A stretch of 64,000 bases of DNA from Skeletonema marinoi. Its lineage: Eukaryota; Bacillariophyta; Thalassiosirophyceae; Thalassiosirales; Thalassiosiraceae. Below are positions 10,157-20,318 of the stretch, one piece after another. Within the stretch, counting starts at the first letter, position 1. Each line of letters begins with the position of its first letter. The stretch spans positions 1,922,001 to 1,986,000 of the forward strand of contig CM060495.1 of the NCBI GenBank assembly GCA_030544225.1, written 5' to 3'. A program made the position numbers and the translations under genes. Below the pieces are notes generated by a model. The model was not told the origin of the DNA. It did no database searches and saw only the letters and a list, made by a program, of their open reading frames with translations.

Positions 10157-11147
10157 TCAAAAGTCGACCACAAGTGCTGGGGAGTTTGCGAGATTTCTGT
10201 CCACCTGCATATCAATAATAGCACTATGAGTAGCTGCCTCATGAAAGTGTTCAAGGTCTGGTAGTTCAGGGCAGACTCTTTTCAACAACATCTGGCATTG
10301 CACCACTGCAGTGGAGTCTACTACCACGCCTGAGTGTGATGTGAGTGCTTCATATGATAGCTTCATATCCGTAGTTGGGATAAGATTGCCAGCAGCAATC
10401 TTCTCCTCGGCATTCTTCATAGCGGCGAAAGCAATGATGGAGGGCTTGAACTTCGCAAGCAGCTGTGGGACGAAGATGGCAAGCTCAACTTGATATCGTG
10501 TAGCCTCATAAATATAGGATTCTGATGAAGGATGAAACTTGTTGAACAAGAAGGCAAACTGATGAAGAGTCGGTGGATTCACAGACCACTCGAGATCTTG
10601 AAGCATATTCATTTCCATATCCTCCAATATGTTCTTCGGCTGTGGTGTGTCGTACAGTATTTTGCTCAGGGCTCGGTTGCGTAACTCTTGAAGATCATCC
10701 ACCTCACACGATGTCGCATGGATCTTGATTGCGAGGAAGAGAGCAGTGACGGCCACGATGTGGTAGGTGCTCAAGGCATTTTCATTATCGTCGAGAGAAA
10801 CAGCGTTGATCGAAGTGTAGCGATCAAAGTAGTTCACGGCCACTCCAACGACCTCTCGATCAAATTTAAAGTGGTCAACGAAATCATAATACCTGAACAT
10901 AGAGAGAGAGAGAGATGTGATGATATCAAATAGTCATGAGTGTTTGCAACTGTATAGATTTATGAAGTTTTATAGAACAATATGTTACTTACCAATCGCA
11001 AATTGCATGCCGCCAACGCAGCGGCGAACTGCACTTCTTCTTTCCATTAAGATTCCAAAGAAGAGCAGATATCTGATACTGCGCTGATTGCTCTTTCACC
11101 AAGAGACAATCTAGCTCCTCCATCGCTGCTCTTGTTGATGATTGCAT
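10157..11147 (-). CDS. Diatom-type cyclin (dsCYC-like), copy 2
   Basis: Two exons, 11147-10993 (155 bp, the same length as exon 1 of copy 1) and 10892-10157, give 296 residues. The start MQSSTRAAMEELDCLLVKEQ is the first ATG after an in-frame stop. The box reads LRWRHAICDW, YYDFVDHFKFDREVVGVAVN, YFDRYTS, AVTALFLAIKIHA, then NPPTLHQFAFLF and YIYEATRYQVELAIF, closely parallel to copy 1. The intron again interrupts the Trp codon of ICDW. The tandem, co-oriented arrangement and shared intron show a local gene duplication. An AG-dinucleotide run lies inside the intron next to the acceptor. Partner kinase and phase of the cell cycle are not deducible. Confidence 0.85.
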
Positions 11148-11829
11148 GTTCAACTTGCCTTCCTTGTTCGGATAAAAATATGGTATGATACATGCAGTCG
11201 GGATGCGATCCTAACGAGGTGTTAAGTGCAAGTTTGGAAGAAGCCTGCGAACCGCGAACCCACAATGGTTGTCAGAGGAGGAGAGAAACATTGATCGGCC
11301 TCCACACGAAAGCCTACACAAATGACTTCTGATGCGACAATATAAAATGAGAATTCGCACCAGAGGATACCACTATTTCGTTATGTGATGACAGATTAAT
11401 ATGGGCTTATTGACAGGTTCTCTTGGGCTGAATAGAAAACGGGAGTCCTCCACGAAAGGCCTACCGCCCCTATCGTACAATGCTTACTTACCCAAAATCA
11501 AGAGCTAGAAATGGTGTGGTATTCCCGAGGAAGTATCCCACGCGAACGATGTATCGTCTTAAAAGTAGGTACATACATAATAGGTACGTACTTAGACGTA
11601 CTTACATAGAGCATGGACAGACGTAATAGCGTAATTAGTATAGGTACTTGTTGTGACATTTGCAGACTTTTTGCCCACAATTTCTACCCCTTTTTCGACA
11701 CCCCACCACGTACTTACTCACGAACAATTCGCTAAGTAGCTCGTGTCAAGGCGATGGAACAAAAAATATGTACACAAATTCCATGGCATCTCTCTCATTG
11801 CTACTACCATACTACGAATCTCCTCTACC
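11148..11829. other. Divergent intergenic region, 682 bp
   Basis: Lies between the 5' ends of cyclin copy 2 (minus) and the prolyl hydroxylase (plus), so it should hold both promoters. No repeat or RNA gene was recognised. Confidence 0.4.
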
Positions 11830-12861
11830 ATGACGACAAGCTGCTTCGCTGGTTCTATATTTCTTGTCGCTGCTGGCGTCACAACTGCATTCACAATACG
11901 GCTGCCGCCTATCCTTCCCACAAAGCATCATGTGCACTCTTCCTCGAGTCTCTTTTCATCTACTCAGGCTCAGGGCTACTTGGACACATTATCAAACAAA
12001 CAAGCCGATGACACGAGCACAAGCAACTTTTGGGGAGCACCAAGAAATGAACAAGAAATAATCGACTTTATATCCGAAGCTGTCTTCAACGACGTTTCGC
12101 ATCATGATGCAGCATCCAATGCTCTAAATGATAATGTCGCACCAACAATCGATCAACATTTACAACGAATTGAGGTTATTTCAGAGGAGCCGCCACTGGT
12201 CATTGTGCATGGCTTTCTATCGACAGAACATTGTGATGACATTATGAATGCTGTAATAGGTCCGGAGGAGGCAAACGATAATAGTGAGAATGCAAAGAAT
12301 CAATTGAAACGAAGTACGATGGGAGCAAAGCAAGATAAATCTCAACAACGCACTTCGTCTACGGCATGGCTTCATCCCGAACACTGTCCGAAACCACTTG
12401 ATGAATTCTCAGCTCGAGTAAGTAATCTGAGCGGATTGCCCATTGACAACTTTGAGAATATGCAAGTGGTGAGATACCAGCCTGGTCAAGAATTTCAAAT
12501 ACACACGGATCACTTGGATTCATTTAATGATATGGATTGTGGGGGGAGATTGGCCACGTGCTTGATGTATCTCAATGATTCTGAAGACAATGTATCTGAA
12601 GAAATTGCACATAGCAACGATGAGACATTTACGGGAGGAGAAACATTCTTCCATGAATTCGACAGGGCAGTATCGCCGCGGAAGGGATCCGCATTGTTTT
12701 GGTGGAATACGATGGAGAGACCTGGATCAAAGGGTTATGATAAGAACATGTTTCTGAATGTGGATCTGAAATTACGACACGCAGGATTGCCAGTATTGTC
12801 GGGGGAGAAGTGGGTGTGTAATAAATGGATGCATCCGTTGCCATTTCCGCATGGTGTGTAA
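11830..12861 (+). CDS. Prolyl 4-hydroxylase-like 2-oxoglutarate/Fe(II) dioxygenase
   Basis: A single exon of 343 residues from the first in-frame ATG, which opens a hydrophobic leader (MTTSCFAGSIFLVAAGVTTA) followed by F-T-I-R, a possible plastid or ER entry signal. The catalytic region from about residue 150 matches the P4H catalytic domain: 'VVRYQPGQEFQIHTDH' with iron ligands H225 and D227, 'GGRLATCLMYLND', 'GGETFFHEF', 'SALFWWN', and 'RHAGLPVLSGEKWVCNKWMH' with distal ligand H317 and 2-oxoglutarate-binding K327. The family hydroxylates proline in proteins (cell-wall glycoproteins, collagens, some regulators). All key residues are present, so it is expected to be active. Confidence 0.9.
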   Translation: MTTSCFAGSIFLVAAGVTTAFTIRLPPILPTKHHVHSSSSLFSSTQAQGYLDTLSNKQADDTSTSNFWGAPRNEQEIIDFISEAVFNDVSHHDAASNALNDNVAPTIDQHLQRIEVISEEPPLVIVHGFLSTEHCDDIMNAVIGPEEANDNSENAKNQLKRSTMGAKQDKSQQRTSSTAWLHPEHCPKPLDEFSARVSNLSGLPIDNFENMQVVRYQPGQEFQIHTDHLDSFNDMDCGGRLATCLMYLNDSEDNVSEEIAHSNDETFTGGETFFHEFDRAVSPRKGSALFWWNTMERPGSKGYDKNMFLNVDLKLRHAGLPVLSGEKWVCNKWMHPLPFPHGV

Positions 12862-13064
12862 AGAGTTGAGGGAGGATAGATGAGGGAGGTAGATAGTGGT
12901 TGGATAGGGAAGAGATGTTTGATTAGGTCGAGAACTAACACCAGTGAAGTGCTGCGTGGCGGGTGGTAGGTGGCGGCATCAATCGAGAATTCTTTAAATG
13001 CACATTATTTTTCAGCATCTAGCTCGCTTCCCCTCCTTCACACTTCTAATCTCTAGCTAACGTC

Positions 13065-14033
13065 ATGGCCACACTGATTGATAGCGTAATTGGTAATGAA
13101 GACATTTCATTTCATATAGCTTCTTTCTTATGTCCAAGGCGAAATCCGTCAACCTTGACGGAGTTTTACTCGAATGAATGCTTCGTCTCGAAGGTACGGA
13201 CTGTTTGGTTGTCATGATATTCATTTCGCATCACTTTAGCTAAAAACCCTCTCCTCTTGTATTAACAGCTATGGAACAACGCATTTGGTCTCGTAAGAGC
13301 ACAGCTACGCTGGGACTTCCTTCGAAAGCAGCTCAAGCAAGATGAGGACAACGGCTGGCTGTATCACAAGCTGATCTACATCCCCAAAGGATCGGCAATA
13401 CCAGATGGTGGAGGTAAGGACAAACAAATTCCTCATGAAGGAATGATACGTATATTTCGATCTCATGTCAATGATACATGCTTTCAAAGCTTGAAAGATT
13501 TTCAATCGAGTAGACAAAATGACCCACACGGGGAGCATATTCGAGCTGATTCACGTCCTGATTACTACTATCGAACTTATAAAGAGACTGCACAGTACAT
13601 AGATTTGATACCTCCCAGGGCACTCACTTGGACGTATGATACTACAATCATTATTGAGAATGATATCGAGTACGATGAAAAGCCAAGACTAGTGAATGAG
13701 TTTATAGCTTTTCTTGATGATGTCACTGGAGCGTCTGGCAGCTTGGTACAGGAGAAATCAAGTGAGGGAAGATGGAATCTTGGATATCACGAAATAGTCA
13801 ACGTAAGAGACTCGACCTTCTCTCGAATCCATCCTAGGCCACCACACAAGGGCCACGGAACGGATACAACCAACTTCTTGTCTGTCTTGAAGGCGAAGTC
13901 ATCGATGTTAGGTCCAAGGAGAGTGAAATTTGCGCATTTGAAAGGAGATGATGAGTGCAGAACCTTCATCAAGAAACATTTACTCCCAATCATTGGCACT
14001 AGACCTTCTGGCACTAATGGTAATAATGCATAA
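13065..14033 (+). CDS. F-box-like protein of unknown target
   Basis: Exons 13065-13193 and 13269-14033 (75-bp GTACGG...CAG intron with a TTTAGCTAA-type branch region) code 297 residues. The first about 55 residues, MATLIDSVIGNEDISFHIAS, 'FLCPRRN' and 'FVSKLWNNAF', follow the F-box layout (helix, L/P...I.SFL, ...VSK.W). F-box proteins recruit substrates to SCF ubiquitin ligases. The remainder, including PRALTWTYDTTIIIENDIEY and a basic C-terminus, carries no domain I can name; no LRR, WD40 or kelch repeats are visible. The call depends on the N-terminus and is moderate. Confidence 0.6.
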
Positions 14034-14047
14034 TCTGTTTTACATTT

Positions 14048-14365
14048 TATCTCACTCTAATTGTACCCAACAGACCTGTCGTCACATAATTCTCTGCTTC
14101 AAGTAGTGCTCTGTTACTGATTCCTTCCGCCTCCGAAGATTGAGTATTTATCTCTCGCCATCATGCTAGTATTGTATAACTGACTCACTCAATTTGACTG
14201 AAAATGTGTCAGCAGCATGTGTGTATTCTCTCATGTTATCTTAAATGATGTCTAGGTAGAGATAAAGCAACATTACCTAATTTCCTATATGATGTGTATC
14301 TGCCTTTCTATTCTCTTCTACGATGTACTAAATACCCCCAATTAATGAGTTCAGACTGCTACACC
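14048..14365. pseudogene. Mosaic relic: receptor-gene tail joined to ubiquitin-ligase 3' flank
   Basis: Bases 14048-14166 are nearly the same as 18975-19092, the last codons and stop of the seven-helix receptor gene. Bases 14164-14365 match 16366-16512, the 3' flank of the RBR ubiquitin-ligase gene, with an extra about 50-bp segment. Both pieces are in the same orientation as their sources, but in the order receptor end, then ligase flank. That is the order expected at the junction of a tandem duplication of the 16.4-19.1 kb block. Non-coding now. Confidence 0.7.
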
Positions 14366-14453
14366 CCTAATGCCCTAGCGATATTGTAATATCTGCGAAG
14401 ATCAAAGACAACATACAGCACCCCCTCCCCAACAATTGCAGTGTATCCTCCCT

Positions 14454-14730
14454 TGCTTGAGTAAACAGAAAACTTTGAGGTGAGGAGGCGAAACTCCCCC
14501 ATGATGTCATGTTCAGTTGGCACCCTTTGCTCTTATTATATAAAGCACAGTAGGCACCCACGTCATTCTGACAACCATATTCCCACAAAACTCTCTATTG
14601 CTCGAGTAACTCTGAGGTAAGGAGGCAAAACTCCCCCGTGATGTCATGTTCAGTTAGCACCCTTTGCTCTATATTAAATAAAGCACAGTAGCACCCACGT
14701 CATTCTGACAACCATATTCCCACAAAACTA
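14454..14730. repeat. Two tandem copies of a ~135-bp unit
   Basis: Unit 1 (14454-14593) and unit 2 (14598-14730) are about 90% alike at an offset of 137 bp. Each holds AACTCCCCC, the CRE-like core TGATGTCAT, GCACCCTTTGCTCT, an A/T-rich TATA-like segment, and CACCCACGTCATTCTGACAAC (read as two overlapping motifs). The presence of TGATGTCAT, TATA-like and CACGTCA elements in each makes them look like duplicated promoter cores. Confidence 0.75.
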
Positions 14731-14914
14731 TCTGCAAAAACTAAAGACACACAATTGTGCAAGCAATCGATCATCCTTTGCTTCTCCCATATTTACAGAG
14801 CAAATTTCGATCCCCCCTTTCCCTTGTTTGTTTTGAACCCAGCCCGCGGCGGCAATTGCTGCGACTTGGTTCCCGTACGTCACGGTTTGATGTACTTGGT
14901 GGCGGAGTAATTCA

Positions 14915-15256
14915 CTATATATTATAAGATGGGTGATGGAAGTGTGTTAGGAGATTGTAAGCACCGAGAGCAATTAGAACGATTTCAGAGCAATACAACT
15001 TACCTTGGTGCTTCGTGTTCCCGAGCAACTTCTTGTCGGGCATGGCAGTGAAGGCTTCATTATTCGAATCCATTCCACGTGTACCAAATTCCCGTGCTCC
15101 ATAATCAATCTTCCACAGGAAACGGCGCTCCTCGTCACATTGATCGTCCTGCGTTGATATCAGCCACTCGTCGTCGATGACGTCGTCAAGTGGCACGATG
15201 TCCGCAATTTCTTGCCTGAGCTTTGTGCTCGACTTTCCACTTTTCTTCTTACCCAT
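14915..15256 (-). CDS. Hypothetical basic/acidic small protein, possibly only a first exon
   Basis: From the ATG at 15256 the frame codes MGKKKSGKSSTKLRQEIADI, then a charged, acidic stretch ending in 'DKKLLGNTKHQG'. A good donor (AAG/GTAAGTTG) lies near 15003-15009, so the last 30 residues read through to the stop at 14915 may really be intron. No downstream exon could be found before the tandem repeats, so the gene is either short, truncated by the rearrangements around 14.0-14.8 kb, or a relic. No family recognised. Confidence 0.35.
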   Translation of the reverse strand: MGKKKSGKSSTKLRQEIADIVPLDDVIDDEWLISTQDDQCDEERRFLWKIDYGAREFGTRGMDSNNEAFTAMPDKKLLGNTKHQGKLYCSEIVLIALGAYNLLTHFHHPSYNI

Positions 15257-16365
15257 GTTTACTGTGTAGGAAGGTCGATTCCAATCGGTTTTGTTTCGAT
15301 CTCTCTCGAGGAGTGAGAGGGGTTGCTGGGTGTGTTCTAATGATCGTGCCAAAGGCTTACAGTGATATCTAAGGATTGGGACGAGGCAACAGATGGCATA
15401 GCCCTACGATGAGGTGACGATGCAATATCAGGAACCTGTGTTAGAGCAGAACGAGATCCAACGTGTGGTCTCGCTGTGCTGGGATTTGGTTGGTCGAGAT
15501 GAGTTGGATGGCTTTGGCCTCCGCGACTTTTGTACTATTCCGACCGTTAAAATCTCTACGCAGGTTTGAACCATCTGTAATCTGTAGTAAAAAACATAGT
15601 CGTGAAAGGACGATGAGTCAGAGCCGGGTGTCTGCCAGACGCAGAACCCAGATCTGACGAATCGGCGCGACGATCGATTTGATGTGCATCAAATGTCACA
15701 TTCTTTGTGAAAAGCAGATGAGAGATCCATGGTACGATTGAGCCCACAACGATTGATGAGCAGTTGCACTGGAGAGGTGCCTAAAAGTAATGAATAGACG
15801 GCCTCTATCGCAGTAGTGCGAGAGAGTGTCCGCGCCTACGGGAATATCCTTCGTATAATAGTGTGGTTGTAGTAGCTGCGTTACTATCATCTAACACAGG
15901 TATCGACCGTTACAGGTAGTTTTGCCTAGATGCGGCGTGAATCCAATGGAAGGATTGCACGGACGTATGTTTCTACCATCAAAACTCATGTTTGCTCATT
16001 TTGACACTAACATCAGGTGAACCGACCGCCGGTAGTGTAGGGCAGAAGAACCATCGGCACCACCAAATCCCGCCGCCTGACAGTCTCGATGGGTCGATAT
16101 GAGCTCATGATGTGAAGGATCTACCACGAGAACGGCGATCGGCTTTATTTCCTGGTGGCTAGCGTCCGGCTAGTAAAAGTAATTCAATCGACAACCAGCC
16201 CCTACACTATTACTATTAAGTGCCCATGTGCATTCAACAACAACCCTCACACGATGCAACAAATCAGTCATATCGACAGACTAACGATGGAAGGCGTATG
16301 GGCTAGGTGGACTTCCCGTCTGCGTATCTAAATTGTAGCTACAGGTTAAATCTAAGCGTGGTAAT
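15257..16365. other. Intergenic, 1.1 kb
   Basis: No convincing gene, RNA or repeat was seen. Its base composition is less A/T-rich than most spacers here (several CGATCG/GGCGCG patches at 15660-15690 and 16020-16100), which may mark decayed coding sequence, but no protein motif survives. Confidence 0.35.
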
Positions 16366-16510
16366 GCTAGTATTATAACTCACTCACTCACTCAATTTGA
16401 CTGAAAATGTGTCTGCAGCATGTGTGTATTCTCTCATGATATCTGCCATCTTTCTATTCTCTTCTACGATGTACTAAATACCCCCAACTAATTATTTAAG
16501 ACTGCAACAC

Positions 16511-18568
16511 TTACATCTCATCATGCTTCTTTTGGATCATTGCACCAAGGTATTCACCCATGTAGAATAGCGCGAGCAAGACGATTGTTCCAGTAAGTAT
16601 GACGAGCATGATAAGTGGCAGAGTCTTGATCTCACCTGCTGCCCTCTGACTACCAGCTCCGCCTCCGTCTCTGCGAATTGCAGCCTCCTCAATTCGGTCT
16701 CGGAGAGCGGGGTTTCCCGCAACAGCAGCTGCCCTCTGATAACCAGGGGCGGCTCTCCGATGTGGCGTAGGAGATGGCACAACCGCAACATACCTCTGCT
16801 GAGGTAGGGGGTTGAGAAGGCCATCCATCAGTTGGGGAGGAGCAGCTCTTCGAGGTGCGGGAGCAGCTACCCCTAACGCCACACCCTGTTGAGGTGGAGG
16901 GTTGGGACCAAGCAAATCGTTCTGAGCTCGGAAAGCGTGGTTTTCGCCTGCAGCTGCAGCCGGTGGGTCGGCTCTCTGAGGTGCAGCCGCTCCAAACTCG
17001 ATCCCCTGCTGAGGTCGAGGGTCGTTGGGACCTAGCAAATCCATTTGGTCCCGGAGTGGTGCGTCCAACCTGTCAATCTGTGCTTCAATCAGAGGAGGTA
17101 CATCCACCGGACGAGCTGCAACAGCAGCTGCCCTCTGATTACCAGCTCTGCCTTTTCGAACTGCGGCAGCAGTATCAACCGATTGATCATCTTCTTCCTC
17201 ATCAAGTGAACTTAGGATGGCGGCTATTTCCTCCTCATTTGTGATACCTTGATCGAGAAGAACTTTTCGGCCAGCTTGCTGTCGCTTTTCTTGATCAATT
17301 CTCTCCATTTCTCCCGTGTTAGTCCATTTTTGACACTTGCCGCGATTAAAGTGAGAGTAGCCAGCAATCTTTTCGCCGCATAAATAACATGAAAGCTTTC
17401 CACACTTGCATCTAATTTTGTTACACCCGTCACCCTTCATGTAATCCTGACCACAGTGAGGGCAAGAGCGTGTACACGCTCGAGACATTGCCTCAGCAGC
17501 AAGATGCTTCGGATCTTTTCCAATCGTCTGCTGCCTTTGGAACTCCTTACAAGTGAGGCCGGCGTGATTGACATTGCAACTCGTGCAATACTTCATATTG
17601 CACTCAGGACAATGAATCCATGCAGGTAGTTTTCCATCAACAAAGCCCATGTGTGCACACTTGGGGCACTGCCAAACGTCACCTCCTCCTGCTTTCTTTA
17701 TCTCTTCCAGAGCCACCATTCCATTTGCACGTTTCTTGAGCCTTGGAGTCAGCACTTGGTCGAGAAATGCAAGAGAGTATTTACATGAACATTCTGCAGA
17801 TACGATGCACTTGAATACTGTGCTTCCGTTGCCGTCAAGCTGTTCGGAGACGTAGCGTTGAATGCAATCTCGGCAGACGTTATGGTTCTCTCCGGCCGAG
17901 CACTGTTTCAACGCAGATACTGGGTAGTCACCAAAGCAGCAAAGGCACTCCTTTTCGTCCTCCTTTTTTTCATCATCGTCGCTGCTGTCGCCCGTAAGAT
18001 CAATAGCCTTTTCCAACAACTTGTTCGGGGTTGCGGCGCCTTGCTTGGTGTTTGTTCCTCCTTCCTTGTGATTCAATGCAGGTATATCATCGAGTTCACC
18101 AAGAAGAGTTTCGTCAGTGACTTCTAGCTGCGTCTTTTGACGATTCTTCTTAACGAAGACTTTCACCTGTTTCGGAATGAGGTCAAATTGACCTGCACCG
18201 TTTCCGTTGTTGGTGCGTTGATGGTTTATCAATGAGATGTAGTGGAAGGAACGGGTGAAGTTGTACTTGCACAACCGGAAGAATATCAATTCAATTGCAG
18301 CGCAAGACACTCGCTGAAAGGTATTCAATAGCAGCTGCCTCGCCTGACGTCGATAAGCAGTGGAAGGATGAGGTAAATTATCAATCTTTTCTTGGTATTT
18401 CCTCGCTAGCTCCGCCGAGACATCGCTCAGATTCGTAGCTGGCTCCCATGAATTAGAATCCTCACCGAAGTTAACCCACTTTATGAGGAACTCATCGCGG
18501 CCACGGTCAGTGTTGTATCTGAACCCGATGACTGCCTCCACATCGTCTATGTTGTCAGTAGCTGCCAT
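16511..18568 (-). CDS. RBR-type E3 ubiquitin ligase with chromodomain, SUMO-interacting motif and C-terminal membrane anchor
   Basis: 685 residues from ATG 18568 (ACCATGG context; an upstream in-frame ATG at 18601 is possible). Residues 4-64 form a chromodomain-like unit (VEAVIGFRYN, DEFLIKWVNFGEDSNSWEP). At 189-200 'IDLTGDSSDDDE' is a classic SUMO-interacting motif. RING1 (about 208-260, CLCCFGDYP...CRDC), IBR (about 280-345) and RING2 (365-412, SCPHCGQDYMKGDGCNKIRC) follow the RNF216/TRIAD3 layout; C382 in GDGCNK fits the RBR catalytic Cys. A low-complexity Ala/Gln/Pro region with repeated QRAA and 'DLLGP' phrases precedes a hydrophobic anchor (LIMLVILTGTIVLLALFYMG). RBR ligases pass ubiquitin through a Cys thioester. 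Residues about 86-125 may include a retained intron. Confidence 0.85.
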   Translation of the reverse strand: MAATDNIDDVEAVIGFRYNTDRGRDEFLIKWVNFGEDSNSWEPATNLSDVSAELARKYQEKIDNLPHPSTAYRRQARQLLLNTFQRVSCAAIELIFFRLCKYNFTRSFHYISLINHQRTNNGNGAGQFDLIPKQVKVFVKKNRQKTQLEVTDETLLGELDDIPALNHKEGGTNTKQGAATPNKLLEKAIDLTGDSSDDDEKKEDEKECLCCFGDYPVSALKQCSAGENHNVCRDCIQRYVSEQLDGNGSTVFKCIVSAECSCKYSLAFLDQVLTPRLKKRANGMVALEEIKKAGGGDVWQCPKCAHMGFVDGKLPAWIHCPECNMKYCTSCNVNHAGLTCKEFQRQQTIGKDPKHLAAEAMSRACTRSCPHCGQDYMKGDGCNKIRCKCGKLSCYLCGEKIAGYSHFNRGKCQKWTNTGEMERIDQEKRQQAGRKVLLDQGITNEEEIAAILSSLDEEEDDQSVDTAAAVRKGRAGNQRAAAVAARPVDVPPLIEAQIDRLDAPLRDQMDLLGPNDPRPQQGIEFGAAAPQRADPPAAAAGENHAFRAQNDLLGPNPPPQQGVALGVAAPAPRRAAPPQLMDGLLNPLPQQRYVAVVPSPTPHRRAAPGYQRAAAVAGNPALRDRIEEAAIRRDGGGAGSQRAAGEIKTLPLIMLVILTGTIVLLALFYMGEYLGAMIQKKHDEM

Positions 18569-18982
18569 GGTTGTTGGATTGTGAGAGTAGAGAGGAAGCA
18601 TGAGGAAGTGCGCAGCAGAGGCGCTGCCTCGCTGAACTTGCCGTTGTGCTTTCACTCGCACACCCCGCCATTTCTACCTGTCCATTGATTGTATTGTACT
18701 GAGGATGCCTTTCTTGTGACAGGTGCCGACCTCTTTCGACTTGTACGCAGCAAACTTCTTCTTAGTTGCTGCTTTAATTGTAGCAGCATTTTCTTCGTGT
18801 TGTGATGATATTGTCGATACAGCACCATACTTCTGTTGATGTTGTTAAGTAGAATGTCCGCTGCTCCTCCGAATCCGACACAGAAATTTGACAATATCGA
18901 ATCAAATGCATTGGGTAGTTCATGTAAGGATTCTCTATTGACACGTAGTAAATAATAGTCGGAAGATTACAATTAACTCATC
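18569..18982. other. Spacer with an orphan plus-strand exon-like start
   Basis: Upstream region of the RBR gene and 3' flank of the receptor gene. On the plus strand an ATG at 18854 opens MSAAPPNPTQKFDNIESNAL and meets a donor-like GTAAGG at 18924. What follows is the convergent receptor gene, so this is at best a stranded first exon. No gene is claimed. Confidence 0.25.
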
Positions 18983-20318
18983 CTAATTGTAACTCAACAG
19001 ACCTGTCGTCAGATCATTCTCTGCTTCAAGTAGTGCTCTGTTACTGATTCCTTCCGCCTCCGAAGATTGAGTATTTATCTCATCGCCATCAAACGACTCA
19101 ATGTCATCCTCCAGGAATGCTGCCCACGGACTATCCTCAGCAGGAGTACCATCAAAGATTCTGAAAGTGCACGGATTCAATATGCTCAATCTCGGTCTTT
19201 CGTCCTGATTGGTAGCGTTGGCTCTGATCTTGGACACAGTCTCATGACTGCCATCATGAACAGAAACCCGAGTCGGTAATTTAACGTCATTTTGTTTTAC
19301 CCCGTAATAAACACCCAGTAGAATAACTCCCTGAGTCCCAGTGATTATGTTTGCAACAATCTGAGCATTGTACGGCATGTGATCCGAGAAATAATATATT
19401 ATCATGGCGACAATGTCTGCAATGTACATGAACCAAAACGAAACTAGGTAAATGCCTGATTGAATCGCCACATCCCTTATCCTCTGCTTTCTAGCTTCTT
19501 CCTTTATTTTTTTCATTCCAATGGCTGCATCGATTGATGATTGTATCTTGGTAAAGTTGAACCAAAGGTACGATATTGTGATTGTAGCCACAAGCAATTC
19601 TACAAATTGAACTCCCACGAGGATTGTCTGTTGTATGAAAAAAAGAGGAGATAGGGCGAGAATGGAGCGCATATGACAGAAAATAGTGAGCAGATCGCAT
19701 TAGAAGAGATGTGGTGAGAATTGAATTGCATCACAGCACATGTAGAAGAGCGAGACTTACATGCCCTATCTGATGCGACTTATCAGGGTTGACTTCAATA
19801 TAATACCGAAAAGAACAAAGCGCAACTCCCGCCTTAATCCAGCCTTTCACAGTTGCATAAATGACAAATATCAGAGGAGGGACGTACGCCCCAAGGTGTA
19901 TCCACTTTTCAATCCATGCATATTTCTCTTCTTTGAAATTATTCTTCACTGAAACCAACGCAAGCACACTGAATGAGGCGTAGTAGAAGGGGAAGGCAAC
20001 GTAAGCCCAATCGTATAAGAATCCCTGCGCAGTGCATGTATTTTCGTTCCCGGCTGCTCCAACGGCCCAGAGCGTGCCGACTGGCATGGCCCATGTGCCC
20101 AAAAAGAGACAGAATGATAGAATATTGAGACAAAAGGCAGCTGATAAGATAAGACGATGATACATCGTTAGTCTCTTCTTTCCGCAACGGATGAGAAGGC
20201 TGTATATTATCCACAACGAGGATAGAAATGATAGCAAAGCAAACGGCTTTGCCGAGAAGGCAAATGCTCGCATTTGCGTGATGTTGGGTAGGGTAAATTT
20301 TGTTGGTGTGTTCACCAT
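18983..20318 (-). CDS. Seven-transmembrane receptor-like protein (cAMP-receptor/GPCR type)
   Basis: Exons 20318-19761 and 19627-18983 with a GTAAGT...CAG intron give 400 residues. Seven hydrophobic spans are visible in order, including ALLSFLSSLWIIYSLLI, LILSAAFCLNILSFCLFLG, an FYYASFSVLALVSVKNNF segment, YVPPLIFVIYATVKGW, FVELLVATITISYLW, YLVSFWFMYIADIVAMIIYY and IVANIITGTQGVILLGVYYG. Cys in NTCTAQGF at the top of helix 3 and in 'ALCSFRYY' in the second outer loop would form the usual GPCR disulfide. The last about 110 residues are a hydrophilic cytoplasmic tail. The closest style is the Dictyostelium cAMP-receptor-like group. Ligand unknown. A 118-bp copy of its 3' end lies at 14048-14166. 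Confidence 0.8.

Noticed and set aside
15545-15580. GGTTTGAACC as a tRNA T-arm
   Set aside because: No acceptor stem, anticodon arm or D-arm could be paired around it.
16855-17244. Plus-strand open frame opposite the ubiquitin-ligase gene
   Set aside because: Mirror of the Ala/Gln/Pro low-complexity region; no start context and no independent motif.
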